64,000 nucleotides of DNA from positions 62,001-126,000 of the forward strand of contig SGPM01000020.1 of NCBI GenBank assembly GCA_004802725.1. Reading direction: 5' to 3'. The notes below the pieces were generated by a model. The model was not told where the DNA came from and ran no database searches. It saw nothing but the letters and a program-made list of their open reading frames with translations. Below, in pieces: positions 47,561 through 57,645 of this stretch; the first letter of the stretch is position 1, and each line of letters opens with the position of its first letter. Made by a program: the position numbers and the translations under genes. This DNA is from Antrodiella citrinella. Its lineage: Eukaryota; Basidiomycota; Agaricomycetes; Polyporales; Steccherinaceae.

Positions 47561-48786
47561 GGCCCTCAGTCAGCCTTTAATTCCTGATCATTGGCATAAT
47601 CCCACTATGGAGCGGGCCACCTAGACGCCGCTACTTTTGTGCACCGCTAACTAGTCATGGGAATTTAGCCCAAATTCTTAGTCCTTTAGTAGAAATGCTT
47701 GTTTTTGAACTACAAATAGATCCTCTAAACGGATTGTCCGTTTGACGGCCCGTATTGGACATAAATGCAATGTTATGACCCAGTGTAGTCAGATAATGGT
47801 GTATCACTGTGAATTGTCATGATTCCTCGTGAACCCTCGGGATTCATCGGGATTCATGATTATGACATTGTTACGCCCTGATCCTGTTGCTGTGTCCTCA
47901 TGAATCCCGATGATGAAATCATCGGGATTCCTGATGATGATATTCAATTGATGCATTTACCACGAGGCTACAAGACATCGTGATACATCATGAATCATGA
48001 TTGCACTTCAATGCCCCGACCCCGCCTCCTGGCTCTACCTCCATCGATTCGTGAATCATCATGATGAGCGCTTCATCATCGTAAAATTGTAAATTGTATA
48101 GTTAACAGGATACCAGTATGACATGTTATGTATCTACGTACTCGACCTTTCACCTCATGGAGCCCAATCAGCTTGACAACCTTCGTGCAGCATACCGACA
48201 GTGCAAACCTGTGCAACTGCCACGTCGATAGAGTAACACAAAAGTTGCCATACTGGTGGGAGGAGAGAGAAGAGGAAGAACGGCAGATTGAGCAGGTCGT
48301 CGCGACTCGCGAGGGAAAATGAATCCCGAGGATTAATAATGTTGTATATTGATCGTGGAGAGCGCAATGCCGCAGCCGCACACTCTGCAATACACATAGC
48401 GGGTGCGGGAGGGAAAAAAAGATGATTCACCATGATTCATGCATAAAACTCTATGTATAACACTGTGCAAAAAAACATGATTCACGATGATACACGATGC
48501 CGAAGCTTCATGATTTGATTGAGGAGACAACACGAGGTAGGGAATAATGAGACAAAACGATGATTCATTGTGTTGCATTGTGTATCCTCATATGAACTTT
48601 GCTTTTTTGTCCGATAAACACCTTCATTTGTTTGTACATTTTTTTATTCATTTTCTTTCACACTTAGCGCGAGAATGTCACTGCTCCTCTCACATTCGTA
48701 ACGTCCTGCCAAACGCAGTATATTCTGCATCACGTGCGTTTTCTGATCCGATCAGCGTAACATCACATAGTGGTTGGATCTGACCT
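47561..48786. repeat. Cluster of ATGATTCA/GATTCATG motifs and a hairpin
   Basis: Between about 47815 and 48570, words of the type GATTCATGAT, CATGAATC, TGATTCACGATGA and ATCGGGATTC recur at least ten times on both strands. A perfect 13-bp hairpin with a 3-nt loop (GAATCCCGATGAT-GAA-ATCATCGGGATTC) lies at 47902-47930. No gene was recognised. The words are near-palindromic, so they read alike on both strands. Confidence 0.65.
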
Positions 48787-49022
48787 GCGCCTACCTTACA
48801 ATTTCAGTGAACAGCTGTAAAAAAGATAGAAGAAAAGACTCCCTGGATGCTGAATGTTGAACACGGGGTGGTCCCCTCCCTCGGAATTGGTGAGTTGAGG
48901 ACATGTTCGCGTGTTTATGAAGTGGTCGAAGGGCGTCACGAATGGCGAGGTGGACGGAGGAGAATGGTCAACTGGGTGGTCGCGTTGACTCAGGTCAGGA
49001 AAAACGCAGGACTGTTGTAAGG

Positions 49023-49255
49023 TAAGGTAGACCCAGGACATGGACGACTACATCACATGATATTCATGTGATGCTTTTCGACGACTNCCANCTCGCAGGA
49101 GGCACAANTGGTTNCACCACTCATCCCGGGCATGTNGNAGCNTACCATTNACATGNATTGTGGTCNNTGGTTGGANGTGAAGTTGNNTNGTTGTGGNCNG
49201 NGAGGCCCGCGTGACTTTCACGTGATGTAGTCGTCTCTGACTCGGGCCTACCTTA
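49023..49255. mobile_element. MITE-like element with 34-bp imperfect terminal inverted repeats
   Basis: The left end (49023-49056) begins TAAGGTAG and runs to GACGACTACATCAC. The right end (49222-49255) is its reverse complement at 28 of 34 positions. A 10-bp palindrome (CATCACATGA-TAT-TCATGTGATG) sits at 49051-49073. The interior is non-coding and has many N calls (49087-49201). Size and ends fit a miniature inverted-repeat element. No clear target-site duplication could be read. Confidence 0.55.
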
Positions 49256-49812
49256 TGTGTGTTCACTTTGTATTGTACTCCGTCATAAATTGTACTCCCT
49301 CCTAATGTCGGTCAAATTCAAGTTTTCTAGACTCTACCGTTAGAGTCTGAGGTTCATCATATTCGAAAAATTCGCCCTGTGGAAACGGTCTAGAGCGATT
49401 TGCACATATCTATGTAACCCAAGAGCTGCTATTTCAGTGTCCTTGAAGTTACAATGTGCGTGATGTGACTTGTCGCGACGCGACGCGTACACGTGCACTG
49501 TGACTTGACGTGAGTTCTGCTGGTACATATCATCTGCGGACAAGTTGGCGCAAAGTTGGCGGTGTAGTACTTGAACGCAGTTCCTCTCTGAACACCTATA
49601 ACATGGCCCATCAAAACGTGCTTGTAAGCTTTCGCGACACACTCGGTCGAATTGATTGCTGACGTCTGTTGTCTATAGCCCTCCAATGCTATCGCCACAG
49701 TCATCCTCCAGCACGCCGCTAAAGACACCAATGACAACTTGAACCTTCACGACATGGTGTTCCGCCGCTCTGATTCGAACCCCGGTGAATTCGAATATGT
49801 TTGGCCACCTCC

Positions 49813-49854
49813 TATAGCCGTTTTCATAACGATGTGCGGGTCGACATCCGTAGA
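49813..49854 (-). repeat. 42-bp inverted duplicate, left copy
   Basis: Exact reverse complement of 50530-50571. It lies inside an apparently decayed minus-strand reading frame that contains the peptide STDVDPHIVMKTAIGGGQT and continues as SLVSLAACWRMTVAIALEGY after a stop. Confidence 0.85.
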
Positions 49855-50529
49855 CACGTATCTTTTCGAGGTCCGATGACATCGTGACCCTCCTGTGACC
49901 CACTGGGTGTCAGAGTGACCACCTTACCCTGCACGGCGACGTCGAGGGCCTGTCAGTGGATGATACGCCTCATGAGCTAGGAAGGGCCAAGCCTGACTTC
50001 CGTGCACAGCCCCGAGACATTGTCGAGACAGGCCACAGTGAAGCATAAGTTCTGCGCCCACAACTATCAATCGTCACAAGCACCGAGAGCTGTCTTGAAT
50101 GTATGCAGTCCTGTATCATGGCTTTCCAGAATGATACTTGATACATGGCAGATGTTTGACAAAATGTACACTATACTGCTCGCCACTCAAGACCATCCAC
50201 GGGCCATGAGTGGTATAAGATTCAAAATATGTACTAGTTCGTAAAGGGGGTTGGAAATAGCTGCCTTCTAGTGGTTGTGACCGTTCAGTTTGCTTCGTAG
50301 ATTAGACTGAGTGGAGTGGTGGTTTTCAAGGGCATTGGTTGGACACGCACTCCACTCTTGAGAAGAGACGTCGCCATCACAAAGGCGAGGGATGTCGTGG
50401 TGGGCAGCAGGAAGGGTGGCAAGCTCAGATGCCACGGTACAACTCGCATGTGGCGTTGCGAAATCGCGTGCGCCAAAGGGCCACTGCAGCCGGCAATGCC
50501 GCGCCACAAATATTCATTGCCCGAACGTA

Positions 50530-50571
50530 TCTACGGATGTCGACCCGCACATCGTTATGAAAACGGCTATA
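50530..50571 (+). repeat. 42-bp inverted duplicate, right copy
   Basis: Exact reverse complement of 49813-49854, here encoding STDVDPHIVMKTAI on the plus strand within a short frame that continues TLHAKLTRS. The flanking DNA on either side does not match the other copy beyond a few bases. Confidence 0.85.
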
Positions 50572-50759
50572 ACGCTACACGCAAAGTTGACCAGATCATC
50601 AGATAAGAATGACGCAAGCGCACACACTCGATGTTGAACGATAGAAGGAGCGTTACTACGATCAAAGTGTTGTCGTAGTAGTAAGGTTGCGAAGTGACAA
50701 CAGTGAAGGGTGATGGCCCAGGGGTACGAGCACCAGTGGGAACATGGACACCATGCAGG

Positions 50760-51610
50760 TCAAGGTGAAGAGCAGAGGTTGGAAAAAATTCAAGATGATA
50801 TGGAATGGGATACACGAGAAGGGGCGGACATAGTATTGGGATGAGTGGGAAGGAAGGCAGATAGAAGAGAAGACAACGAGTAGAAGAGATCGACGGACGA
50901 CGGGAACTTGAAAAGAAGGGACGAGCAGAAGGAAGGAGAAGAAGGGAGGCGAGAAAGCAGAGCGAAAGAGGGAATGAAGACACATCAGCGAAGGGGAGGG
51001 CAGGTAGGGGAAGGCGACGTGCACATGTAATAGTGATAAGCGGACGGAGAGGGAAGGGAGGGTCAGTGGAAGGAGCTTCAGTGAGTGGAAGGTGAGATAA
51101 GTGAAAGGGAAGGCAGATAGAGGGAGGCGACGTGGAGAAGGAATGGTGACAAGGAGAAGGCGAGTGAATAGAAGGAGTGGTGGTAAGTGGAAGGGAATGA
51201 GAGGAAGGCGACAAGCAGAAGGGACGAGGATTAGGGGAGGGGAGGGAAGAGAGGTGAGCGGGAGGCGTGGTGGTCAATGGAAGGGGATAAGAATGGAAGG
51301 AGAGGGAAGATGAGGCAGGCGATGAGCAGAAGGGGAAGGGAGGGGAGGTCGGAGGAGTGACAGAGAGGCGAGTGAGAGGCGAGTGAAAGGGAAGCGAGTG
51401 AAAGACATGGTGGAAGGGAGGTGAAAGGAAGAGACGACAGAGTGAACAGAAAGAGGGTCGTGGATGGATGAGTGAAGGGACGATGAATGGAATAGAGGGG
51501 AGGGAGTGAAGGGATTAGGGATGGGTGCGCGGAACGGAAAGACGAGGTGACTAACGGTGAAACTCTCCAAGGAGTGTGATGAAGGAAAGTGAGGAAGGAG
51601 GACGCACCAA
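50760..51610 (+). repeat. Long purine-rich (GGA/GAA) tract
   Basis: For about 850 bp the + strand is dominated by G and A, with recurring words such as GGAAGG, GAAGGGA, AGTGGAAGG and GAGTGAAAGG, but no fixed repeat period. The complementary strand therefore shows long Ser/Pro/Leu/His ORFs that are composition artefacts. Such polypurine strands can form triplex DNA. The origin could be an expanded degenerate minisatellite. Confidence 0.7.
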
Positions 51611-52351
51611 GGAGGGAATGTGGACGGCGACGCCGTTGACTAATATCTTGATGATAGCCCTCGTCCGCGCGCGCAGATAAGACTTGCGAGTGCAAGTGAG
51701 TGTACCAGGTGAGTGTACCAGGAGGTCAGTCGCGACACTGCCTCTGCAGCTCGCAACGTCCTCGACTGGCAGTTGTAGGAGAACTGTTGAATAACAAGTG
51801 ATTGCGACTCTAGGCTAGATGGGGCTGACATATACACACCAGTCGCAACGTTGGAAATCGTGACGCCTGTTGTCCACCTTCAAAGGTATTGAGGATGAGC
51901 ATGTTGAAGCAGCAGCTTGTCGTAGTCAAGACTCGAGAGGCCCGGGAAGAGGAGGACCGCTGTGAGAGGGGTCGGGCGGATGAGAGAATGTGGTGGTGCG
52001 AAGACAAGGAGTGCTGAGGGGAAAGCGACCTCTTATGTATGTATTCGAGGTGGCGTATTAGAGGCTGACCGTGTCTGACGCGGATGATCGGGAGTCCGGG
52101 AAAACGTAAGGCTGCCATTGCGAGAGGCTGACAGGAACAGATAGTCTAGACAGTATTCTGGGACAAGGACTTGAAGACTGAGATTCAACGAATTCAGGAC
52201 ATGCGTTGACACATGGAAGCATATATAATCAAGACATAACACTGAAGCACACATCCCACGAAATACCCTAGTAATAAGCCCAGTCCTTCTCAGTCCTTCT
52301 CCAACTGCCCAGAACGTAGAGAAGTGGAAAACGCCGAGGAAGAGAGGTTGA
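51611..52351. other. Intergenic, no recognisable gene
   Basis: The stretch lies between the purine tract and the membrane-protein stop. A direct repeat GAGTGTACCAG(G) occurs twice at about 51699-51721. Minus-strand ORFs have no family signature. Confidence 0.4.
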
Positions 52352-53026
52352 TCAAACCCTCCACGGAGCAGGGTAGCGGTCGGAAACGAGGGGGACAGCT
52401 TCCTTCACAGGACTAGATAGCACCGGCGAGATCCCGAAACAAGAGAACGCCCGAGCCAGCGCAGGATCCATCTGGGAGTCGCTTTCTCCGGAAGACGTCA
52501 TGTCCTTGGAGCCATCCTTGTCGTGGTCGGCGATAGCGCCGCGGATGTCCTTGGTACGACGGGGAAGCGTGGACGTCGCGTCAGGAGTGAATTCGGCGAA
52601 GTCAAGTTTCTCTAGGTCAACGTCCAGGCTCTCGTTGTCGCGCGAGGGGGACTTGGAGATGACGCGGATGATCGGAATGGGTGTGTTCATCGTCAAGGTG
52701 TCGCCTGAGATGTCGCTGAACTCTCTGTACTTCTCGCTGAGGTTGAACTTCCGGTTCGACAAGCCGATGTCGGGTCTGGTGGAGAACTTGGATTCGACGT
52801 CTGGGGTCGGGATGGAGCGGATACGACGAACGATCCAGATGGCGACACCGAAGGAGATGGCGATGCTCGGTAGTAGGAGGATCATCAAGACCAACAAGAT
52901 AGACGGAACGCGGTCTGTCTCGACTGCCTCCTCGGACGATGGGAGGTTGGTACTTGCGATGAAGTACACGGAGGGCGATGCGGTACTGGTCGCCTGAAGA
53001 GCGAGGGTCGCGAGGGATGTGGCCAT
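52352..53026 (-). CDS. Single-pass membrane protein, unknown function
   Basis: The frame from MATSLATLALQATSTASPSV is intronless, 224 residues. A Ser/Thr-rich N-terminal segment is followed by one strong transmembrane helix (VPSILLVLMILLLPSIAISF, then GVAIWIV), with a positive RRIR stop-transfer next to it. The C-terminal cytosolic part is acidic and Ser-rich with several possible phosphosites. It ends DRYPAPWRV. The layout (short outer domain, helix, longer inner tail) suggests a type I or III plasma-membrane or endomembrane protein. I do not recognise the family. It diverges from DUO1 over 230 bp. An in-frame extension upstream to 53122 adds no similarity and is not used. Confidence 0.7.
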   Translation of the reverse strand: MATSLATLALQATSTASPSVYFIASTNLPSSEEAVETDRVPSILLVLMILLLPSIAISFGVAIWIVRRIRSIPTPDVESKFSTRPDIGLSNRKFNLSEKYREFSDISGDTLTMNTPIPIIRVISKSPSRDNESLDVDLEKLDFAEFTPDATSTLPRRTKDIRGAIADHDKDGSKDMTSSGESDSQMDPALARAFSCFGISPVLSSPVKEAVPLVSDRYPAPWRV

Positions 53027-53256
53027 GACGAACAAAAGATTGAAGGAGTGGCAGGGTTCAAAAGAGTGTCGTATAAGTTGGATGAGACTTGATCGTGAAC
53101 GAAGTAGGAGACAGAGAGTCAATATTGATCAAACGTCAACTTCAACTTCCACTTGACGCGATCACGGGATCTCAACGCGCCCGGACCGGTAGCATTTCCT
53201 TCAGCTTTCGTTGGGCTTTCAAGATCGTCCACTCTCACTGTTGACTCTCATTTACT
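53027..53256. promoter_or_regulatory. Divergent intergenic, membrane protein / DUO1
   Basis: The 230 bp between two opposite ATG codons must contain both promoters. No TATA box or known motif was recognised. Confidence 0.35.
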
Positions 53257-54407
53257 ATGGACGATTCAGACTTTACACTACCCGACTCTTCCAACGCAGG
53301 ATCGCGTTTGCTATCCGAATCCGCTCTCTTCCCCAGCGGTTCCCAGCAAGACTTGAGCCTCTCCGATCTCTCTATCAACGATCATCCAGTACAGAACGTC
53401 GGAGGCACACACAGACGGCCATTCAGCTTACTCGCTCAGCCTCACCAACGGCGACCTCTTTTCAATCCCAATGCAGCTGGAAGCAGTGCTATCGTAGACG
53501 AGGAGGAGGAAGAGCAGGAAGGAGCGGTGGAAGAGGACGAACAGAGCGCGCCCACGCCGGAGGACATCGAGAGCCAGCGACGGGAGGCTGCGAGGACCCG
53601 AGAAGAGAGGCTGCAGCATGATCTCTTCCATCTGCGGAAGCTGAACAAAGCGTTTGAGGTGTACAAGGAAGCGTTGAGGGAGACGAAATCGAGTACAGAG
53701 GTGTGTTCCCATTCACGCGATCTCACCTCACATTACAGACTAATTGAGGCGTTCTGTCGCATCCGAAAGTGCGTAGCTGATCAACTAGAGCATACCGATG
53801 CTCTACTGAATAAATACATGAACATTCTCGCCAAATCTGGGAAAGTCACCCAACTGATGCTGGATGAACGGTGGCAAGGCGCCGAAGCTGTACGTTCAGA
53901 TATTCTGTTCATACTAATTTTCCAACTAAAATACCAAAGGACGAGCAAGTACTAGAAGAAGAAGAGCTTGCGGAATTGGAACGTCGACGGAAAGAAGAAG
54001 AAGAACGTCGTCTCGCAGAGCAGCGCGAACGCGAGCGCGCGGAGCACGAGGAACAGGAACGAAAAGACAGGGAAGAACGCGAAGAGAAAGCAAGACTGGA
54101 GAAGGAACGGGCTGCGGAAATCGCTGCAACCAGGGGGACGGTGAGAGGAAGTGGTGTGAGAGGTGTGAGGGGAACAAGGGCTTCAATGAGAAGCATGGCG
54201 AGGGGCGCACCGACAACTAGAGGAGGTGAGTGTGGCGTACAATGCGTGGGCTCCGAGAATTCTGACACGGTCTTTATAGCGAATGCTGCTCGCGGTGGAA
54301 GCCGTATACCCACTCATCCTGCTCGAAGTACCGTTTCTACTAGTACCAGGCGACCTGGTGCCAGGCCCGTCTCCTCAGCCAGCAGAGGTAGAGTCGTGGA
54401 GCCTTGA
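53257..54407 (+). CDS. DUO1: DASH complex subunit Duo1
   Basis: A subunit of the DASH/Dam1 ring that couples kinetochores to spindle microtubules. The start is MDDSDFTLPDSSNAG. Introns are 53701-53769 (69 nt, in frame, with a CTAAT branch point), 53890-53939 and about 54226-54281. The family core is EERLQHDLFHLRKLNKAFEV, ALRETKSSTE joined to CVADQLEHTDALLNKYMNIL, then TQLMLDERWQGAEADE. A highly charged helix (ERRRKEEEERRLAEQRERER) and an Arg/Gly/Ser/Thr basic tail follow, suited to microtubule binding. The DASH complex is fungal, supporting the organism call. At about 310 residues it is longer than the yeast protein (the tail). Confidence 0.88.
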
Positions 54408-54781
54408 TCTGACGTTCCTCTGGTTGGGATCGGGTTACAGAGGGGAGGAAGGCCCTGATCAAATTTCGACGGTGGTTAGGAGTGGTAGGACAAGGACAAG
54501 GACAAGGACAGTTTATACTCCAGGCCAGGTCCCTGCGGAACGCCGGAGTTTCCAGGCCGTAATTACATGTGAGGCTTGGATCGAGCGGAGAATTCGTGAT
54601 CACTTGAATCGGTCTTGGACCTCAGTGACATGTAGAGCCATCTGCCTCTTGCACAAAACCCTCACAAACCTGACTGAAAGCCGTATAAGCTTCAAGCTTC
54701 GAGCTTCAACTCCCTACTATTGGCGGCACATGTAGATTGACTGACTTTGGATTGACTCACTGAAACTTCCTGACCCCTGAC

Positions 54782-56025
54782 TTGACCCGACCACCATGGC
54801 TCCCATCCTCCATTTCTGATATTTCTGCTCAACAACGCGCCGATAATCTGGGCATACTGACGCCGAGACGTGCACTGGAAGCTCGTCTCATCTGTGATGC
54901 CGGTATATTCTGGGCAGGCCAGCGTGACTTTCTCGAATCCAAAGGCTACGTTGTTTGGCGTCAAGCACCGCCCACAACTTGGTATGGAGCCCGTCTGGAT
55001 ACAGAAGGCGTGGAATATCTGGATTTCACAAACTTCAGTAACCAATTTCGAGTGAGTCTCGGCAATTATTTGATTGCGTTGTCGAGCGCTCGAGCTCATC
55101 ATACGTTCTTACGCTACAGAACCTTCTGTCCACCGTCGCTGCTCTGAAGGCTAACGGGGATCGTGTCCACATCTACAAGACGACTCGTGGCGCTCCAGAG
55201 CTGGACTATATCTGCAAGTCCAGCGATTCTTCCCGGAGGTCCCGCCACCTGGTTGAAAGCATCGATAATCACTGTACTCATGCCGAGGAATTCATAGCAG
55301 GCGAGGAGAGGATTCACTCGATGTAGTGTTCGTCGTCTTGCGCTACATTCCGAGGACAGATCCCTCGGCTGCGACAGTCTCTGATTTCATGCTCAACGCA
55401 ATGAGCACGCTGAGTGTAAGTCAATCCCTGCTTTGCCGAATCTACTGCAATATTGACACGACACTGTCCCCAGGCAATCCATTTCTTGGACAAGCATGGG
55501 GGTGAGCGACTGTACGTATCAGCTTGATGACCGCTATAATATGACATCGTACTAAGCTTCTGTACAGACTCTGTCGCTGTCCACATGTACTCGTGCCGCT
55601 GCGAGGTCGAGATAGACACGACCCAAATTTTGTCGACCTAGGAGGTGATGTGATGGTGGATGGGTTCAATTCAGAAACATCTGAAGTCCACTGGGAGTTC
55701 GAGAACCTTGAGTCTAATTTTCAAGTGTACGTCCACGCTTTCAAGCGCGCGGTCTGCAAGGTTCGTTGTATGCTCTCCAGCTGCTCGCTATGCCAACTCA
55801 CGTAATATCTCGGATGTGTAGTACTCCAGCCTAGAGTTTCTTCTTCCGCTGGCAGAAAATGCGACCGACAGCAGATATCATTACACGCTGAAGCAGTTGG
55901 TGGAGGAAATCGGGGATCAATGGTATGCAATTGGTTTCCGGGAAGGATGCCTACCGCTCGATGGCAGAGAGGAATCGTCTCTGTGGACGGCTTTTCGGTG
56001 GATTGAGAATTTTGTTTGTGATTAG
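54782..56025 (+). pseudogene. Degraded protein-kinase-like gene of basidiomycete type
   Basis: Exon-like blocks read DNLGILTPRRALEARLICDA, GIFWAGQRDFLESKGYVVWR, then, across an intron, STVAALKANGDRVHIYKTTR and RSRHLVESIDNHC. A one-base frameshift near 55321 leads to VVFVVLRYIPRTDPSAATVS and AIHFLDKHGG. These resemble the N-lobe region of mushroom kinase-like proteins. The expected HRD catalytic loop is not seen. The following blocks (FVDLGGDVMVDGF; HYTLKQLVEEIGDQWYAIGF; LWTAFRWIENFVCD) do not match a kinase that I know. No in-frame ATG precedes the first block. Family identification is tentative; the frameshift and missing start are observed. Confidence 0.45.
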
Positions 56026-56294
56026 TAGCTAGATTCGTCGGACAACAGTGTTTAGCCGTCCCCTCGCTGCTCGTGGGTCCTTTTGGCCAGTCAATCTACG
56101 AGATGATGTTATTCATATAAATGGTGGGATGATTATGTACACGCATGGATGCGTTCGATCAACACGCGTACGTTACAACACTATGACGACAAGAACCTTA
56201 TACTACCCAATTCGTGACTTCATCATTCTGGACCAGTCACAGATGTTAAATTTCTCCGACGCCATTGAGGTCTTGAGAATAGCATCACTGGTTA

Positions 56295-56850
56295 TCACAC
56301 GGGATCGATTAGTGCCATGGTAGTAGAATGGGGAGACCAATACATACCTAATTTCCCGTCGGTTCTCCGTCCTCTTCCTACTCCTCGCTTGAAAGCTCCG
56401 ACACGGTATCCTTCTTCGTCGACTGTGACAGCCCTGGAAGCCCTCAAGCGTGGAGGCTTCTGAGGATTCAGGTTCATGGTCCCGTCCCGATAGATATGAA
56501 CTCGGTCGCCACCGATCCTGCGGTTAGTATATCGAACCGTGATATGTTCCTTCGTGTCATTGGGGTTTGAGTGCTACCATCAACCGCTAGAGCTGTCGGC
56601 ACCCGTTGGAGAAGATGAAAGATATTAGTCTCTGAACCAATGAGGGAAGACTATAAGAATAAGTGGACGGACGACGTACGAGTAGACGGATGCTTCGGTT
56701 GAGCTGCGGAGGTCTGAGTAATTCTTTCAAGCAGCGGTACAGAGTGTAGTGATATTCGGCTGCTCGTCTGGCCGCAGGGTCGAGGGTCTGAACTCCATTC
56801 TTAAGGACATGGCGGACGCAAGTGAAAGAGTTTTTCAGTGGGAGTGACAA
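56295..56850 (-). other. Unresolved coding-like segment, LYR-like block
   Basis: The first block starts MSLPLKNSFTCVRHVLKNGV and contains AAEYHYTLYRCLKELLRPP, whose TLYRCLKE is reminiscent of the LYR motif of small mitochondrial assembly factors. After a possible GTACGT intron, a second block reads IGGDRVHIYRDGTMNLNPQK and RASRAVTVDEEGYRVGAFK. No splice choice joins the two blocks without a stop, so they may be different genes or a decayed one. No function is assigned. Confidence 0.3.
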
Positions 56851-57645
56851 TGTGGGGGGCGATGAGTGAGGGGAAATGAATAGGCATGGATTAAATACTC
56901 AAGGAGCTTGGCGGTTACTGAGACGTGGATAAGCCACGTCAAGAAAGCTGATTCAACGTACTTTACGGATAATGAAGGTGAGAAGCATGGAAGTCACATT
57001 CGAGTTAGTCAGTGACCACGCAATACCCGAGGAAGACCCGGTTTGTGCCTCCAAGTACGGAGATGGCGCGAGACCGGATTTCGTGCCTCCATTCAGTCTG
57101 TCCCCAGATGACACATCGCTCCGTCGAGACATAGTGTCATGCCCAGTCCTGATGCCTCCAGGTTTCGCTTTATCGCATGAATACGCAGTTGGCTCCGTCG
57201 GCCCTCTGTAATCAGCGCTAGCGTCTTGAGGGGACCCACAAGGACCCACATGCTCGTGCTTCACGATCGTAGCTGGTGAGTGCTGCATCTCATCTGCCAC
57301 TTCGTACCTCCCCAGCAGATACACGCATTTCACACGTGGTCGATCAGCTGTGAGCCTCTCTGTGGATTTTGAGGGTCTTGGGGGAGCCACAACTTGGTTC
57401 GCTCACGGTTTACTGCCGTGAGCGACCCAGTGCGCAGAGAACTCCCACTTCCATTTTCCATTGAAGCTTGTCACACTCACCCCTAGATGCATGATCCGAC
57501 GAGGAACAGGCAATCCTTCGGTGCACGTTTGTCACTAAAGGCACTTTGTTCAGCTAGACGGTAGATGCGAAGGGCCAATATGATTAGTTCTATTGCAGCA
57601 ATGAATATAGTATGCATGCAAGGTATCCCGCCGTAATATAATAGG
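56851..57645. other. Intergenic, no recognisable gene
   Basis: One 145-codon minus-strand frame (56953-57390) is open but low in family features, and the plus strand is open over part of the same interval. I see nothing else. Confidence 0.4.

Noticed and set aside
47815..48570. A possible CRISPR-like array from the recurrent ATGATTCA words
   Set aside because: Spacing is irregular, words vary and face both ways, and the genome is eukaryotic.
49760..49790. A GGTTCGAATC-like word on the minus strand suggesting a tRNA T-arm
   Set aside because: The flanking bases do not form a T-stem, and no acceptor, D or anticodon arms are present.
50567..51277. A 236-codon minus-strand ORF rich in Ser, Pro, Leu and His
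   Set aside because: It is the complement of the purine-rich tract; low complexity with no start context or domain.
52500..52997. A 165-codon plus-strand ORF
   Set aside because: It lies entirely opposite the intronless membrane-protein gene, which has a clear transmembrane helix and a sensible start.
56953..57390. A 145-codon minus-strand ORF
   Set aside because: No domain, no conserved look, and the opposite strand is open too; left as unassigned intergenic DNA.
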